Notes: generated by a model from the sequence alone, not told the origin. A stretch of DNA of 64,000 nucleotides from JACIYW01 sp014359745 (GCA_050433985.1 JBNPWE010000008.1:62001-126000), one strand, 5' to 3'; shown: positions 8,086-17,622, counted from the stretch's first letter. Numbers and translations are program-made.

Positions 8086-9282
8086 ATGTCTGAAGACATC
8101 TACAAGGACATAGCGCAAGCCTATGCCGCCGCGGCCAAAAAGGCCCCAGGGCTGAAAGCACGATTCGCGGCGGTCGGATTCGATCCGACCGCCGTCACAT
8201 CCCTGGCGGATCTGTCGCGTCTGCCGGTGATGAAGAAGGAAGAGCTTTTGAAGCTCCAGCGTGAGAACCCGCCCTTCGGCGGGTTCCTCGCCTCGGATCT
8301 CAAGAATATCGGGCGGATTTATGTCTCGCCCGGACCAATTTTCGAACCCGCCCTTCCTGGGGCAGGGGGGCACGGTCTGGACTTGCTGTTCAAGACGGCT
8401 GGCGTGGGCGCAGGCGACATCATCCTCAACACCTGGATGTATCACCTCGTGCCGGCGGGGCTTTTGTTCGACGAAGCGGCGCAAGCCGCCGGTGCCACGG
8501 TGATCCCCGGCGGCGTCGGCAATACCGAACTTCAGGCGCAGATCATCGTCGAAACCGGCGTGACCTCGATCTGTGCATCGACCGCGTTCTTCCTGACGCT
8601 GGCGGACAAGGTGATCGAAACCTATGGCCGCGATGCCTGGAAGGTGAAAACCGCGTTTCTGGGCGGCGAGATGGGCGACTGGATGGCCAAGCGCCGCCGG
8701 ATCGAGGCCGACTATGGCGTGTCGACCTGGGCCGCCTATGCCACCGCCGATCTGGGCCTTGTTGGCTATGAGGATGGCGGCGAAGGCTATGCGGTTCATC
8801 CCGACCGGGTGGTGCAGATCTGTAATCCGGCCAGCGGCGAGATGGTATCGCATGGTGAGCCGGGCGAGGTTGTCGTGACCGCGCGCGATGCCACCTGGCC
8901 GATGATCCGCTTCGGCACCGGCGACAGCGCCTTTGCGCTGGAAAGCAATGCCGATGGCAGCGTCAGCCGCATTTCCGCGTTGCAGGGCCGGGTTGGTGCT
9001 GCGGTGAAAGTGCGCGAGATATTCATCTATCCCCGCGTGGTCGAGGAAGTCATCATCGCCACACCCGGCGCGAAGGCCGCGCAGGCCGTGGTGACGCGCG
9101 AGAATGATCGCGACATGATCCGCGTCTCCCTGGTGCTGGAAGATGGCGCTGATGCGGCGACAGCTAAGACCGCCGCAGCCGAGGCTTTCAAGCTGCATTC
9201 GAGGATCCGCGCCGACGCGGTGAACGTGGTCGCGGGGCTACCGGAGAATGCGGATCTCCTCGTCAATGACAAGGATGGCTGA
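8086..9282 (+). CDS. PaaK-like adenylate-forming CoA ligase family, without canonical P-loop
   Basis: A 398-aa protein related to phenylacetate-CoA ligase. ATG 8086 is chosen because AAGGAGG at 8072-8078 is seven bases away; ATG 8080 is too close. The C-terminal features are recognisable: GEPGEVVVT and the RFGTGD motif. The Ser/Thr/Gly-rich AMP-binding loop, expected near residue 80, is replaced by SPGPIFEP. It may activate an acid with an altered nucleotide site, or have another acyl-CoA role. It is the last gene of the operon, followed by a hairpin at 9322-9350. Two perfect hairpins lie inside its first 70 codons. Confidence 0.7.
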   Translation: MSEDIYKDIAQAYAAAAKKAPGLKARFAAVGFDPTAVTSLADLSRLPVMKKEELLKLQRENPPFGGFLASDLKNIGRIYVSPGPIFEPALPGAGGHGLDLLFKTAGVGAGDIILNTWMYHLVPAGLLFDEAAQAAGATVIPGGVGNTELQAQIIVETGVTSICASTAFFLTLADKVIETYGRDAWKVKTAFLGGEMGDWMAKRRRIEADYGVSTWAAYATADLGLVGYEDGGEGYAVHPDRVVQICNPASGEMVSHGEPGEVVVTARDATWPMIRFGTGDSAFALESNADGSVSRISALQGRVGAAVKVREIFIYPRVVEEVIIATPGAKAAQAVVTRENDRDMIRVSLVLEDGADAATAKTAAAEAFKLHSRIRADAVNVVAGLPENADLLVNDKDG

Positions 9283-9321
9283 GTTTCGTTCCTGATCCAC
9301 GTCGATCAACGCCAGCATTGA

Positions 9322-9350
9322 TACGGCGGCCGGTAACCCCTGCCGCCGTA
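9322..9350. terminator. Hairpin between convergent genes, candidate terminator
   Basis: TACGGCGGC and GCCGCCGTA form a perfect 9-base stem around an 11-base loop. It lies 40 bases after the CoA-ligase-like stop and before the convergent monooxygenase gene's 3' end at 9460. There is no clear T-run, so intrinsic termination is plausible but unproven. Confidence 0.5.
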
Positions 9351-9459
9351 GCTGTTTGAACCCCAAAAGAAATTCACGTACAGGGCGCTGGGTGAGCGCG
9401 GTCACGGGTCGGATCGCATCTGACCAGGATTGGCCCTGACGTTCCAGAACCTTTCACAG

Positions 9460-10425
9460 TCAGGCGCAGAGGGCGTCCTTCGCGGCGTGGTATTCCCGGT
9501 CGAGGCGGTCGACGTATTCCGCCGTGTTCGTCACCGCGCGCACCGCGCCGATCCCTTGGCCGCTGCCCCAGATGTCGCGCCAGGCCTTCGGACGGACATC
9601 ACCGGTTGCCAGGTTCAGCTTGTTGCCTTCGCCAGCCAGATTGTCGGGGTCAAGGCCGACCGCCCGAACCGAAGGCTTCAGGTAATTGGCGTTCACACCA
9701 CTGAAGTGGCTTGTGTAGAGAATGTCGTCGGCTCCGCTATCGACGATCATCTGCTTGTAGACATCGGAGGCCGCGGCTTCGCTGGTCGCAATGAAAGGCG
9801 ATCCGATATAGGCGAAATCCGCGCCCATGGCCTGCGCGGCCAGAATGGAGCGCCCGGTCGCAATGGACCCCGACAGGGCCAGCGGGCCATTGAACCATTC
9901 CCGGATTTCCTGAACCAGCGCAAAGGGCGACAGGGCGCCGGCGTGCCCCCCGGCCCCGGCGCAGACCGCGATCAGCCCGTCGGCCCCCTTGTCGATGGCC
10001 TTCCGGGCAAAGCGGTTGTTGATCACGTCGTGCAGCACGACCCCACCACAGCCATGCGCCGCCTCGTTGACGTCTTCGCGCGCGCCCATAGAGGTGATCC
10101 ACACCGGCACCTTCCAACGGGCGCAGATCTCGACATCGCGTTCGACCCGGTCGTTCGAGCGGTGCACGATCTGGTTGACAGCGTAGGGTGCCGCGGGCCG
10201 GTCCGGATTGGCCTGATTATGCGCGTCGAGTTCTTCGGTGATGCGCTTGAGCCAGGCTTCAAGCAACGGAGGCTCGCCTTCGTTCTCGCGCGCGTTCAAC
10301 GCCGGAAAGCTGCCAATCACGCCAGCTTTACACTGGGCGATGACAAGGTCCGGCCCCGAAACAAGGAACATGGGTGAGCAGATCACGGGCAGGCGCATAT
10401 GGCCAAGAGGGGTATCGGAATACAT
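9460..10425 (-). CDS. Nitronate monooxygenase / 2-nitropropane dioxygenase-like flavoprotein
   Basis: A 321-aa FMN-type TIM-barrel protein with GAGGHAG at residues 157-163 and LSGSIATGRS, the phosphate-binding end of the barrel. Family members oxidise nitronates, and some act as NADH:quinone reductases or as enoyl-CoA-type reductases in catabolic clusters (IpdC in steroid ring degradation belongs to this superfamily). It does not look closely IpdC-like by eye. It stands alone on the minus strand between two plus-strand acyl-CoA operons. No strong ribosome site is visible before its ATG. Confidence 0.8.
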   Translation of the reverse strand: MYSDTPLGHMRLPVICSPMFLVSGPDLVIAQCKAGVIGSFPALNARENEGEPPLLEAWLKRITEELDAHNQANPDRPAAPYAVNQIVHRSNDRVERDVEICARWKVPVWITSMGAREDVNEAAHGCGGVVLHDVINNRFARKAIDKGADGLIAVCAGAGGHAGALSPFALVQEIREWFNGPLALSGSIATGRSILAAQAMGADFAYIGSPFIATSEAAASDVYKQMIVDSGADDILYTSHFSGVNANYLKPSVRAVGLDPDNLAGEGNKLNLATGDVRPKAWRDIWGSGQGIGAVRAVTNTAEYVDRLDREYHAAKDALCA

Positions 10426-10642
10426 GGATTGGGTTTCTTTGCTATTTCAACAGGGTGCGGCAAGGCCCATAGCCGTTGCGCATGGATAGCAAGACCAGAA
10501 CATCCCAACGACGAGATCGCAACGGAAAAAAGAAGTCAGTGTGAATTTCGCACAAGTCTGATATTCGACATTGGGCTATAGCCTGCGGTTCAAGCTGCCC
10601 TTAGCGTGCCGGGAGTTGGCTCTTTCCTGGGAGGAAAAAGCG

Positions 10643-11413
10643 GTGCCATTGCTCTATACCCGCTCGGAGGGCGTCGGTCGGATGACCTTCGACTTTCCCG
10701 AGAAGAAGAATGCCCTTGATCAGGCCGCCCGCAAGGAAATGGAACGCATCGTCACCGAGGTGCGCGATGACGACCGCGTCCGCGCGCTTTTGATCACCGG
10801 AAGCGGGGGCGCGTTCTGTGCCGGCGGCGATATCAATACCTTTGGCGGATCCTCACCCATGGCGATGCGCGACCGCCTGAAACAGCAGCACCGCGTCACC
10901 CGGATGCTTTATGACCTTGAGAAGCCGGTCGTCGCGGCGGTTGCCGGGCCGGCCTTTGGCGTGGGGTTCAGCATCGCGCTTCTGGCCGACGTGATCCTTG
11001 CCGCACCCTCTGCCCGGTTCTGCCAGGCCTATGCGCGCATGGCAATCGTGCCGGATGGCGGCGCGCTTTACCTGTTGGCGCGGGTGGTCGGGGCGCAGCG
11101 GGCCAAGGCGATGTTCCTGACCGCCCAGGTGATCGGCGCGCAGGAGGCGCGCGATATGGGGATCGTCCACGCGATCCACGACGAAGACGCCCTTGACGCC
11201 CAAGCCTCCGCGCTTGCCGCACGTCTGGCCGAGGGACCGACCCGTGCCTTCGGGCTGGGCAAGTCGATGCTGAACCGGGGGCTTGATTGCGATTTCGCCA
11301 CCTACTTGGAGATAGAGGCCACCGCCGAAGCCCATATCATGCAGACCGGGGACCATCACGAAGCCGTGGCCGCGTTCAGGGAAAAGCGCCAGCCGCGCTT
11401 TAGCGGATCGTGA
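10643..11413 (+). CDS. Enoyl-CoA hydratase/isomerase (PaaG-like crotonase)
   Basis: A 256-aa crotonase starting at GTG 10643 with GGAGG eight bases upstream; the frame stays open further upstream without a ribosome site. The oxyanion-hole segments GSGGAFCAGGD and AGPAFGVG are present. The third motif RMAIVPDGGALYLL has the Asp typical of PaaG-like isomerase/hydratases in place of the classical glutamate. It heads an operon running through to the TRAP receptor at 18819. The next start (GTG) overlaps its stop. It probably handles an enoyl-CoA made by the operon's ACADs. Confidence 0.82.
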   Translation: MPLLYTRSEGVGRMTFDFPEKKNALDQAARKEMERIVTEVRDDDRVRALLITGSGGAFCAGGDINTFGGSSPMAMRDRLKQQHRVTRMLYDLEKPVVAAVAGPAFGVGFSIALLADVILAAPSARFCQAYARMAIVPDGGALYLLARVVGAQRAKAMFLTAQVIGAQEARDMGIVHAIHDEDALDAQASALAARLAEGPTRAFGLGKSMLNRGLDCDFATYLEIEATAEAHIMQTGDHHEAVAAFREKRQPRFSGS

Positions 11414-12600
11414 CCGCTGCGGTCGCGGGCGGCCCCTTGGCCGGTCTCAGGGTGATCGACCTTGGCCAGGTCTATCTCGGGCCTTATTGCGGGTTGATGT
11501 TCGCGCTCATGGGGGCCGAGGTCATCAAGGTCGAACCACTCGGCGGCGACAGCATCCGCGGCATCGCCGACGGGCGGGAAAATCCGGCGGCGATGATGCT
11601 CAATTCCAGCAAACAGAGCGTGACGCTGGATCTGGGCTCCGAGGACGGGCGCGCCGCGCTGCTGTCGCTGGCGGATACGGCCGATGTGCTGATCGAGAAT
11701 TTCCGCCCCGGCACGATGGAAAAGCTGGGCCTGGGGTGGGAGACGCTTTCGGCCCGCAACCCGCGCCTGGTCATGGGTTCGGGCAAGGGCTACGCCGCCG
11801 ATTCGGTCTATCGCGATGCCCCGGCGATGGATTTTCCCATTCAGGCGCTGACCGGGCTGATGTCGGTGACCGGGTTCCCCGACGGCCCGCCGGTGAAATG
11901 CGGGGCCGCGATCACCGATTTCCTGGGCGGTATCCACCTGTTCGGAGGGATCATGGCGGCGCTGCACGCGCGCGGCACGACCGGGCGCGGCGATTTCGTG
12001 CAGATCGCCATGCAGGACGTGGCACACCATGCGCTGGCCTCCAACATCTCAAGCTTTCTGCTGGCGCCCGAGGGGTTCTCGGACCGGGCCGGCAACAGTC
12101 AGGCGGTGCTCAAGGTTGCCCCCTACGATCTGTTTCCGGCGCGGGACGGGCAGGTGGCGATCATGTGCCTGAACGATCGCCACTGGGATCAACTGACCCG
12201 CGCAATGGGCCGCCCCGATCTGGCCGACGATCCCGAACTGACCAAGGGGCCCGCGCGTTGCGCGCGCCGCGCCGAGGTCGATGGATGGGTGTCCGAGTGG
12301 ACCGCAAGCCATACCCGGTCCGAGATTTTCGCGGCATTGAGCAAGGCGCATGTGCCGGGCGCCCCGGTGCGCACGCTGGCAGAGGTGGTGTCCGACCCCG
12401 ACATGCGCGCCCGCGGCATGATCCACGACCTTCCGCATCCCGACCTGGGCACGGTCCCCGTTCCGGGGCTGCCGATGCGTTTTGCCCGTCACGCCCCCGT
12501 GGCACCCAGGCCCGCCCCGGCAGCAGGCGCCGATACGGCGCGCATCCTGACCGCACTGCGCCAGGCCGGGCTTTCCACCCTATCAGAGGACTCTAACTGA
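11410..12600 (+). CDS. Class III (CaiB/BaiF) CoA-transferase
   Basis: A 396-aa protein whose GTG start overlaps the upstream TGA. It has the family N-terminus LAGLRVIDLGQ, the ENFRPGTMEKLGLG stretch, and Asp170 in ITDFLGG at the place of the catalytic aspartate that forms the aspartyl-CoA thioester (Asp169 in carnitine CoA-transferase). It lacks the GHD/His signature of the racemase-like paralogue at 2602. It probably activates the imported acid using an acyl-CoA donor, which fits the absence of a ligase in this operon. Confidence 0.82.
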   Translation: MTAAVAGGPLAGLRVIDLGQVYLGPYCGLMFALMGAEVIKVEPLGGDSIRGIADGRENPAAMMLNSSKQSVTLDLGSEDGRAALLSLADTADVLIENFRPGTMEKLGLGWETLSARNPRLVMGSGKGYAADSVYRDAPAMDFPIQALTGLMSVTGFPDGPPVKCGAAITDFLGGIHLFGGIMAALHARGTTGRGDFVQIAMQDVAHHALASNISSFLLAPEGFSDRAGNSQAVLKVAPYDLFPARDGQVAIMCLNDRHWDQLTRAMGRPDLADDPELTKGPARCARRAEVDGWVSEWTASHTRSEIFAALSKAHVPGAPVRTLAEVVSDPDMRARGMIHDLPHPDLGTVPVPGLPMRFARHAPVAPRPAPAAGADTARILTALRQAGLSTLSEDSN

Positions 12601-12601
12601 C

Positions 12602-13777
12602 ATGTTCAAACTCGATCCGGAACTTGAAGATTTTCGCGGCGAAGCGCGCAAGCTCGCCGAGCGGGAATTCGCCGCCAAGGCCGCCTATTGGGACGCCAAA
12701 GAGGAGTTTCCCGCCGAGAACCGCGACAAGCTCGCCGAGCTTGGCTATCTGGGCATGTTCATCCCCGAAGAATACGGCGGGTCCGGCGCGCCGGTGATCC
12801 AGGGCACCATCTTTCTGGAAGAAATGGCGCGGGTCTGCTTCAACACCGCGCTGGTCTCGCAGCTCTATCTCAACGGCCCCTCGCGGGCGATCAGCGTTCT
12901 GGGCAGCGATGAGCAGAAGAAGCGGTTTCTGCCCGACATGGCGGCCGGCAAGAAGTTCATCGCCATCGCCATCAGCGAGCCCGAGGCGGGTTCGGCGGTC
13001 ACGGATCTGCGCACGACGGCCAGCAAGGACGGCGACGGCTGGATTCTGAACGGCAACAAATGCTGGTCCACCGGCGCGCATGTCGCGGATTATGCCCTGG
13101 TCTTCTGCCGCTTCGGCAAGGCCAGCGGCGCCAAGGGGATCGGGGCCTTCATCATCGATCTGAAAAAGCCGGGCGCGCGGATTGGCCACATATCGCTCAA
13201 GATGGGCGGTCGCGGCCTGACCGAGGCAGAGATCATCCTTGAAAACTACCGGGCCGGGCCGGAGGACGTTCTGGTCGAGGGCGACCCGGACAGCTCGCGT
13301 TCCTTCGCGCTCTTGATGAGCAGCTTCGGCCCGGAGCGGGTGGGCAACGCGGCGATGTGCGTGGGGCTGGCGCAGGGCGCGTTCGAGGCCGCCAAGGAAT
13401 ATTCCGAGATCCGCCACCAGTTCGGGCGCCCGATCAAGGAGTTTCAGGGCCTGCAATGGAAGATCGCCGATATGGCCACGCAGATCCATGCGGCAAGGCT
13501 GATGGTCTATCGGGCCGCGACCAACCCCGCGCCCAACGGCTTTCCCGATCCGATGGATGCCACCATGGCCAAGCTCTACGCCAACGAGATGGCACAGCGG
13601 GTGACGAACGAGGCGCTGCAAATGCACGGCCATAACGGTTATACGCGCGAATACCCGCTGGAGCGCATGGTGCGCGACGCGCGCGGCTTCGCGCTTGGCG
13701 GCGGCACGGTCGAAATTCTGCGCAATACGATCGCGGCCATGGTCTATGGTCAAAGCTTCAACCAGCGGCGGGGGTAA
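12602..13777 (+). CDS. Acyl-CoA dehydrogenase (glutamate-base type), first of a tandem pair
   Basis: A 391-aa ACAD beginning 2 bases after the CoA-transferase stop. It has IPEEYGGSGAP, ISEPEAGSAVTDL, Glu245 in FGPERVG as the probable base, and a C-terminal GGGTVEILRN motif. It is clearly related to the next gene (shared GELGYLG/AELGYLG and IPEEYGG layout), so the two probably arose by tandem duplication. It may carry out the first C2-C3 oxidation of an alicyclic acyl-CoA such as cyclohexanecarboxyl-CoA. That substrate is inferred only from its neighbour. Confidence 0.82.
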   Translation: MFKLDPELEDFRGEARKLAEREFAAKAAYWDAKEEFPAENRDKLAELGYLGMFIPEEYGGSGAPVIQGTIFLEEMARVCFNTALVSQLYLNGPSRAISVLGSDEQKKRFLPDMAAGKKFIAIAISEPEAGSAVTDLRTTASKDGDGWILNGNKCWSTGAHVADYALVFCRFGKASGAKGIGAFIIDLKKPGARIGHISLKMGGRGLTEAEIILENYRAGPEDVLVEGDPDSSRSFALLMSSFGPERVGNAAMCVGLAQGAFEAAKEYSEIRHQFGRPIKEFQGLQWKIADMATQIHAARLMVYRAATNPAPNGFPDPMDATMAKLYANEMAQRVTNEALQMHGHNGYTREYPLERMVRDARGFALGGGTVEILRNTIAAMVYGQSFNQRRG

Positions 13778-13782
13778 GGCGG

Positions 13783-14937
13783 ATGCATTCCTCTTTTCTG
13801 AATGACGAACAGATCGCGCTTCAGGACGCGGCGCGCAAGCTGGCACAGGGGGAATTCCGCGACCGCGCGGCACGCTGGGACCGCGAAGGCATCTACCCCG
13901 AGGAAAACCACCATCGCCTGGGCGAGCTTGGCTATCTGGGCATGACCATCCCCGAGGAATATGGCGGTGGCGGCGCCCCGCTGGTGGATTGCTACCTGGT
14001 GATCGAGGAACTGGCGAAGGTCGATTTCAACACCGCGCTGATCGTCCACGATCAGAACGTCTCGCCCCGGATCATCGCCACCTGTGGCAGCGACGATCTT
14101 AAACGCGCCTTCCTGCCGCGCTTTGCCGCGGGCGAGATCGAATGCGCGATCTGCTGGACCGAACCGGGCGCCGGATCGGATGCCACCGCGGTGACAACCT
14201 CGCTGCGCCCGGACGGTAACGGCTTCGTGCTGAACGGCGGCAAGATTTTCACCACCTTCGGGGACCGGGCCGATTATCTTCTGGTCTATGCGCGGTTCTG
14301 CGACAGCAAAGGCGCGCGCGGCGTCGGCACGGTGCTGGTGGAGCGCGACAGCCCCGGCGTGACGGTGAATATCCTCGAACAGAAGATGGGCGCGCGCGGC
14401 TGCAACGAATGCGAGATCCATTTCGACGACGTGCGGGTGCCGGCCGAAAACATCGTGACCGAGGGCGTGGCAGGGAACTCCAGCGGCTTTGTCCGCCCGC
14501 TGGGCGTCTATAACGGCACCCGCGTGGGCATGGGGGTTCTGGCGCTTGGCGTGGCCGAGGGCGCGTTCGACCTTGCCCGTGACTACATGAAGACCCGTCG
14601 GCAATTTGGCATGGCGCTGTCGGACATGCAGGGCCTGCAATGGATGATGTCCGACATGAAAGTGCAGATCGAGGCGGCCCGGTCGCTGTGCTATACCGCG
14701 CTGTCGCTGATCGACCGGGGCCAGCCCGATCCCACCCTCTGTTCGATTGCCAAGGTTCAATCGACCGAGATGGCGCAGCGCGTGACCCATGACGCCATGC
14801 AGATGTTCGGCGGCTACGGCTATTTCGGCTCGCTTCCGCTGGAGCGGATGGTGCGGGATGTGCGGATGCTGACAATTACCGGTGGCACCACCCAGATTCA
14901 CAAGAACGGAATTGCACGGGCGGTGTTCGCTGACTGA
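13783..14937 (+). CDS. Acyl-CoA dehydrogenase lacking the glutamate base; possible cyclic-diene-forming type
   Basis: A 384-aa ACAD with IPEEYGGGGAP and WTEPGAGSDATA. The residue equal to Glu245 of its neighbour is Thr (NGTRVG). The alternative C-terminal base position reads ITGGTTQI, so neither usual glutamate is present. Asp90 in LIVHDQN lies where cyclohex-1-ene-1-carboxyl-CoA dehydrogenase has its catalytic Asp91, an enzyme that also lost the glutamate. A 1,4-elimination giving a cyclic diene or benzoyl-CoA is therefore plausible. The alignment was made by eye. Confidence 0.8.
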   Translation: MHSSFLNDEQIALQDAARKLAQGEFRDRAARWDREGIYPEENHHRLGELGYLGMTIPEEYGGGGAPLVDCYLVIEELAKVDFNTALIVHDQNVSPRIIATCGSDDLKRAFLPRFAAGEIECAICWTEPGAGSDATAVTTSLRPDGNGFVLNGGKIFTTFGDRADYLLVYARFCDSKGARGVGTVLVERDSPGVTVNILEQKMGARGCNECEIHFDDVRVPAENIVTEGVAGNSSGFVRPLGVYNGTRVGMGVLALGVAEGAFDLARDYMKTRRQFGMALSDMQGLQWMMSDMKVQIEAARSLCYTALSLIDRGQPDPTLCSIAKVQSTEMAQRVTHDAMQMFGGYGYFGSLPLERMVRDVRMLTITGGTTQIHKNGIARAVFAD

Positions 14938-14965
14938 TACTGTTTCACCAAGGGGAGGGACGCTT

Positions 14966-15742
14966 ATGGCAAGTGACATAACGGTTGAACGCAAGGACGG
15001 TCTGGCAGTGGTATCGTTGAACCGCCCGGACAAGCTCAACGCGCTGACCCTGGAGATGCGGACCGATCTTCTGGCCGCCTTCCGCGATATCCAAACCGAC
15101 CCGGAGGTCCGCGCAGTGCTGCTTCGGGCCGAGGGCCGGGCCTTTTGTGCCGGGGCCGACATCTCTACCATGGGCAAGGATGACGTCTGGGGCGACCGCG
15201 CGCGTCTCTACCGGGCCCATCAGATGATCCTTGCCATCTATAACTGCGAAAAGCCGGTAGTGGCCGCGGTGCGCGGTCCGGCGGTGGGGGTCGGGCTGAG
15301 CCTGGCGCTGGCCTGCGATGTCATCCTGCTGTCCGAGACCGCGAAACTCGGTCAGGTGTTTCGCAAGGTCGGCCTGGCCCCGGATGGCGGCGCGGCTTTC
15401 TTTCTGCAAAACCTGATCGGACGGCAGCGCGCGACCGATCTTGCCTTCACCGCAAGGCTTGTCCCGGCGGAAGAGGCGCTGGCGCTGGGACTGGCGAGCC
15501 ACCTGCATCCCGACGATGCCCTCGATTCCGCAGCGCAGGAATATGCCGCGGATCTGGCCTCGGGGCCGACCTTTGCGCTGGCCGGCGCCAAGCGGCTGAT
15601 GCGCGCCGCATTGCAACCTTCGCTGGAAAGCTTTCTGGAAACAGAGGCCGTCATTCAGGGACAGATCATCAAGAGCGCGGATCACGCCGAGGGGATCGAC
15701 GCCTTTCTGAACAAGAGAACGCCGGTATTCCGCGGGCTGTAG
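14966..15742 (+). CDS. Enoyl-CoA hydratase/isomerase family (crotonase)
   Basis: A 258-aa crotonase. ATG 14966 follows GGGGAGGGA; the open frame runs back into the previous ACAD. It has AEGRAFCAGAD, RGPAVGVGLS and KVGLAPDGGAAFFL, again the PaaG-like Asp version of the active-site motif. It is similar in layout to the first gene of this operon. It probably hydrates or isomerises a (cyclic) enoyl-CoA. The TRAP transporter genes follow after 40 bases, tying catabolism to uptake. Confidence 0.82.
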   Translation: MASDITVERKDGLAVVSLNRPDKLNALTLEMRTDLLAAFRDIQTDPEVRAVLLRAEGRAFCAGADISTMGKDDVWGDRARLYRAHQMILAIYNCEKPVVAAVRGPAVGVGLSLALACDVILLSETAKLGQVFRKVGLAPDGGAAFFLQNLIGRQRATDLAFTARLVPAEEALALGLASHLHPDDALDSAAQEYAADLASGPTFALAGAKRLMRAALQPSLESFLETEAVIQGQIIKSADHAEGIDAFLNKRTPVFRGL

Positions 15743-15782
15743 TCATGTGACGCAGGCCGCGATCACGACGGGGGGAACATCA

Positions 15783-16304
15783 ATGGAATCAGCAATTGCG
15801 TCACTCGGTTGGGCGTCGCGGATCATTACCTATGTTGCCGCGGCTCTGGCGGCCCTGATGATGGTCCATGTCACGCTTGATGTCATCCTGAGCCAGTTCA
15901 GCGCCGAACCCCTGCCGGGAACGGTGGATTACGTGTCCTACTATTACATGGTGGGGCTTGTCTTCCTGCCGCTTCCCTTCGTCGAGTTCACCAACGAGCA
16001 CATCAAGGTCGACCTGATCCATGGCAAGCTCGGTCCGGGAACGAAGACCGTGCTCGACATGCTGGCCCTGGCGCTGTCGGCGCTGTTCTACGGTCTGCTT
16101 ACCTGGCAGACCTGGATCGACGCCGTCGAGAAATTCATGGTCGGAGAGCGTTCGATGGGAATGGCCGCCGTAACGATATGGCCAGGGCGGTTCTTTCTGC
16201 CCCTGGGGGCGGGACTGATGGTGCTTCTTCTGCTGGCCAAGTTTATCCAAAGGCCATTCACCGATGCCGGCATGGCGTCCCCCGATCACAACATGTACGA
16301 ATAG
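15783..16304 (+). CDS. TRAP transporter small permease (DctQ family)
   Basis: A 173-aa integral membrane protein. The ATG at 15783 follows GGGGGGAAC; a GTG at 15747 in the same frame lacks a ribosome site. Four hydrophobic segments are visible at roughly residues 12-35, 50-70, 90-110 and 130-155. The family segment FVEFTNEHIKVDLI lies between the second and third. It pairs with the large permease that starts 11 bases downstream. Confidence 0.88.
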   Translation: MESAIASLGWASRIITYVAAALAALMMVHVTLDVILSQFSAEPLPGTVDYVSYYYMVGLVFLPLPFVEFTNEHIKVDLIHGKLGPGTKTVLDMLALALSALFYGLLTWQTWIDAVEKFMVGERSMGMAAVTIWPGRFFLPLGAGLMVLLLLAKFIQRPFTDAGMASPDHNMYE

Positions 16305-16314
16305 GAGCTGAGCG

Positions 16315-17622
16315 GTGAGCTTTTCCCTGATCGGCCTTTGCGGCATCGCTTCTGTCTTTCTGCTGGTCCTGTTGCGTGTCCCGATCGCGGTAGCGCTTGG
16401 GATTGTATCGTTCTTCGGGTTCTGGGCGATGCTGGGCAGCGGTGCGGCTTTTGGTCTTGTGACAGCGGTGCCCTATGATTTCGCCGCGCACTGGACGCTG
16501 AGCGCGATTCCGATGTTCCTGCTTATGGGCTACATCTGTTATCAGGCCGACATCACGCGGGGGATATTCAAGGCCGCGCGGGTCTGGCTTTCCTTTCTGC
16601 CGGGGGGGCTCGCGGTCGCCAGCGTGGGCGGCGCGGCGCTGTTCTCGGCCGCAGCGGGGTCGAGCCTCGCCTGCGCCGCGGCAATGGGCCGGATCGCCGT
16701 GCCCGAGATGCTGAAGCGCAACTACGATCCTGGGCTGAGCACCGCCGTCGTTGCCGCGGCCGGCACGATGGGATCGCTCATTCCGCCAAGTATTATACTG
16801 ATCGTCTATGGCATCCTTGCCGAGGTTCCGATCAGCAAGCTGTTCCTGGCCGCGATCGTGCCGGGTCTGCTGACAATGGTGGGTTACATCCTTGTCATCG
16901 TCATTCGTGTCAAGGTCAATCCCGACCTGGCGCCCCCGATCGACGAAAGCACGAACTGGGCAAAGCGGCTGGAGGCACTGGGTGAAACCTGGCCCGTGTT
17001 CCTGCTGATTGCCGTCGTATTCGGCGGTCTGTTCACCGGGTTATTCACCCCGACCCAGGCCGGTGCCATCGGCGCCAGCCTTTCGTTCGTGATCGCGGCG
17101 GTGCAGGGCACCCTGAACTGGAAAGTCTCGACGATCGCGCTGATGGACACCGCAAAGATGACTGCGGCAATCTTCATCATCGCCGTTGGGGCAAACCTGT
17201 TTTCGCGGTTTCTGGCGATCAGCGGTATCCCGGAAGTGATGACGGACCTGGTGATAGATATGGGGGCCAGCTATCTGATGCTGGTCATCGGCACGGCGGT
17301 GATCTTTGGCTTAATGGGGATGATACTCGACCCGCTGGGAATCCTGCTGCTGACGTTGCCGATCCTTCTGCCGATTTACGAGGCGAACCACATCAGCCTG
17401 ATCTGGCTGGGCGTTCTCGCGACCAAGCTTGTCGAGATGGCCCTGATCACGCCACCGGTGGGCCTTAACGTCTTCATCATCAAGAGCATTGTCGGGGATG
17501 CGGTTCCCATCGGGCGGATATTCCGTGGCGTGATTTGGTTTCTGGTGTCCGATGTCATGGTTCTGGCCATCATGATCGCCTTTCCCGGCCTGATTATGTT
17601 CTTGGCAGAACTTGGTAATTGA
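16315..17622 (+). CDS. TRAP transporter large permease (DctM family)
   Basis: A 435-aa, roughly 12-segment membrane protein starting at GTG after AGGAG. Family stretches include LLMGYICY, GTMGSLIPPSI and the TPTQAGAIGA motif in the middle. It is the Na+-coupled channel subunit of a TRAP system for organic acids. It lies between the small permease and the periplasmic receptor gene in the catabolic operon. Confidence 0.92.
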   Translation: MSFSLIGLCGIASVFLLVLLRVPIAVALGIVSFFGFWAMLGSGAAFGLVTAVPYDFAAHWTLSAIPMFLLMGYICYQADITRGIFKAARVWLSFLPGGLAVASVGGAALFSAAAGSSLACAAAMGRIAVPEMLKRNYDPGLSTAVVAAAGTMGSLIPPSIILIVYGILAEVPISKLFLAAIVPGLLTMVGYILVIVIRVKVNPDLAPPIDESTNWAKRLEALGETWPVFLLIAVVFGGLFTGLFTPTQAGAIGASLSFVIAAVQGTLNWKVSTIALMDTAKMTAAIFIIAVGANLFSRFLAISGIPEVMTDLVIDMGASYLMLVIGTAVIFGLMGMILDPLGILLLTLPILLPIYEANHISLIWLGVLATKLVEMALITPPVGLNVFIIKSIVGDAVPIGRIFRGVIWFLVSDVMVLAIMIAFPGLIMFLAELGN

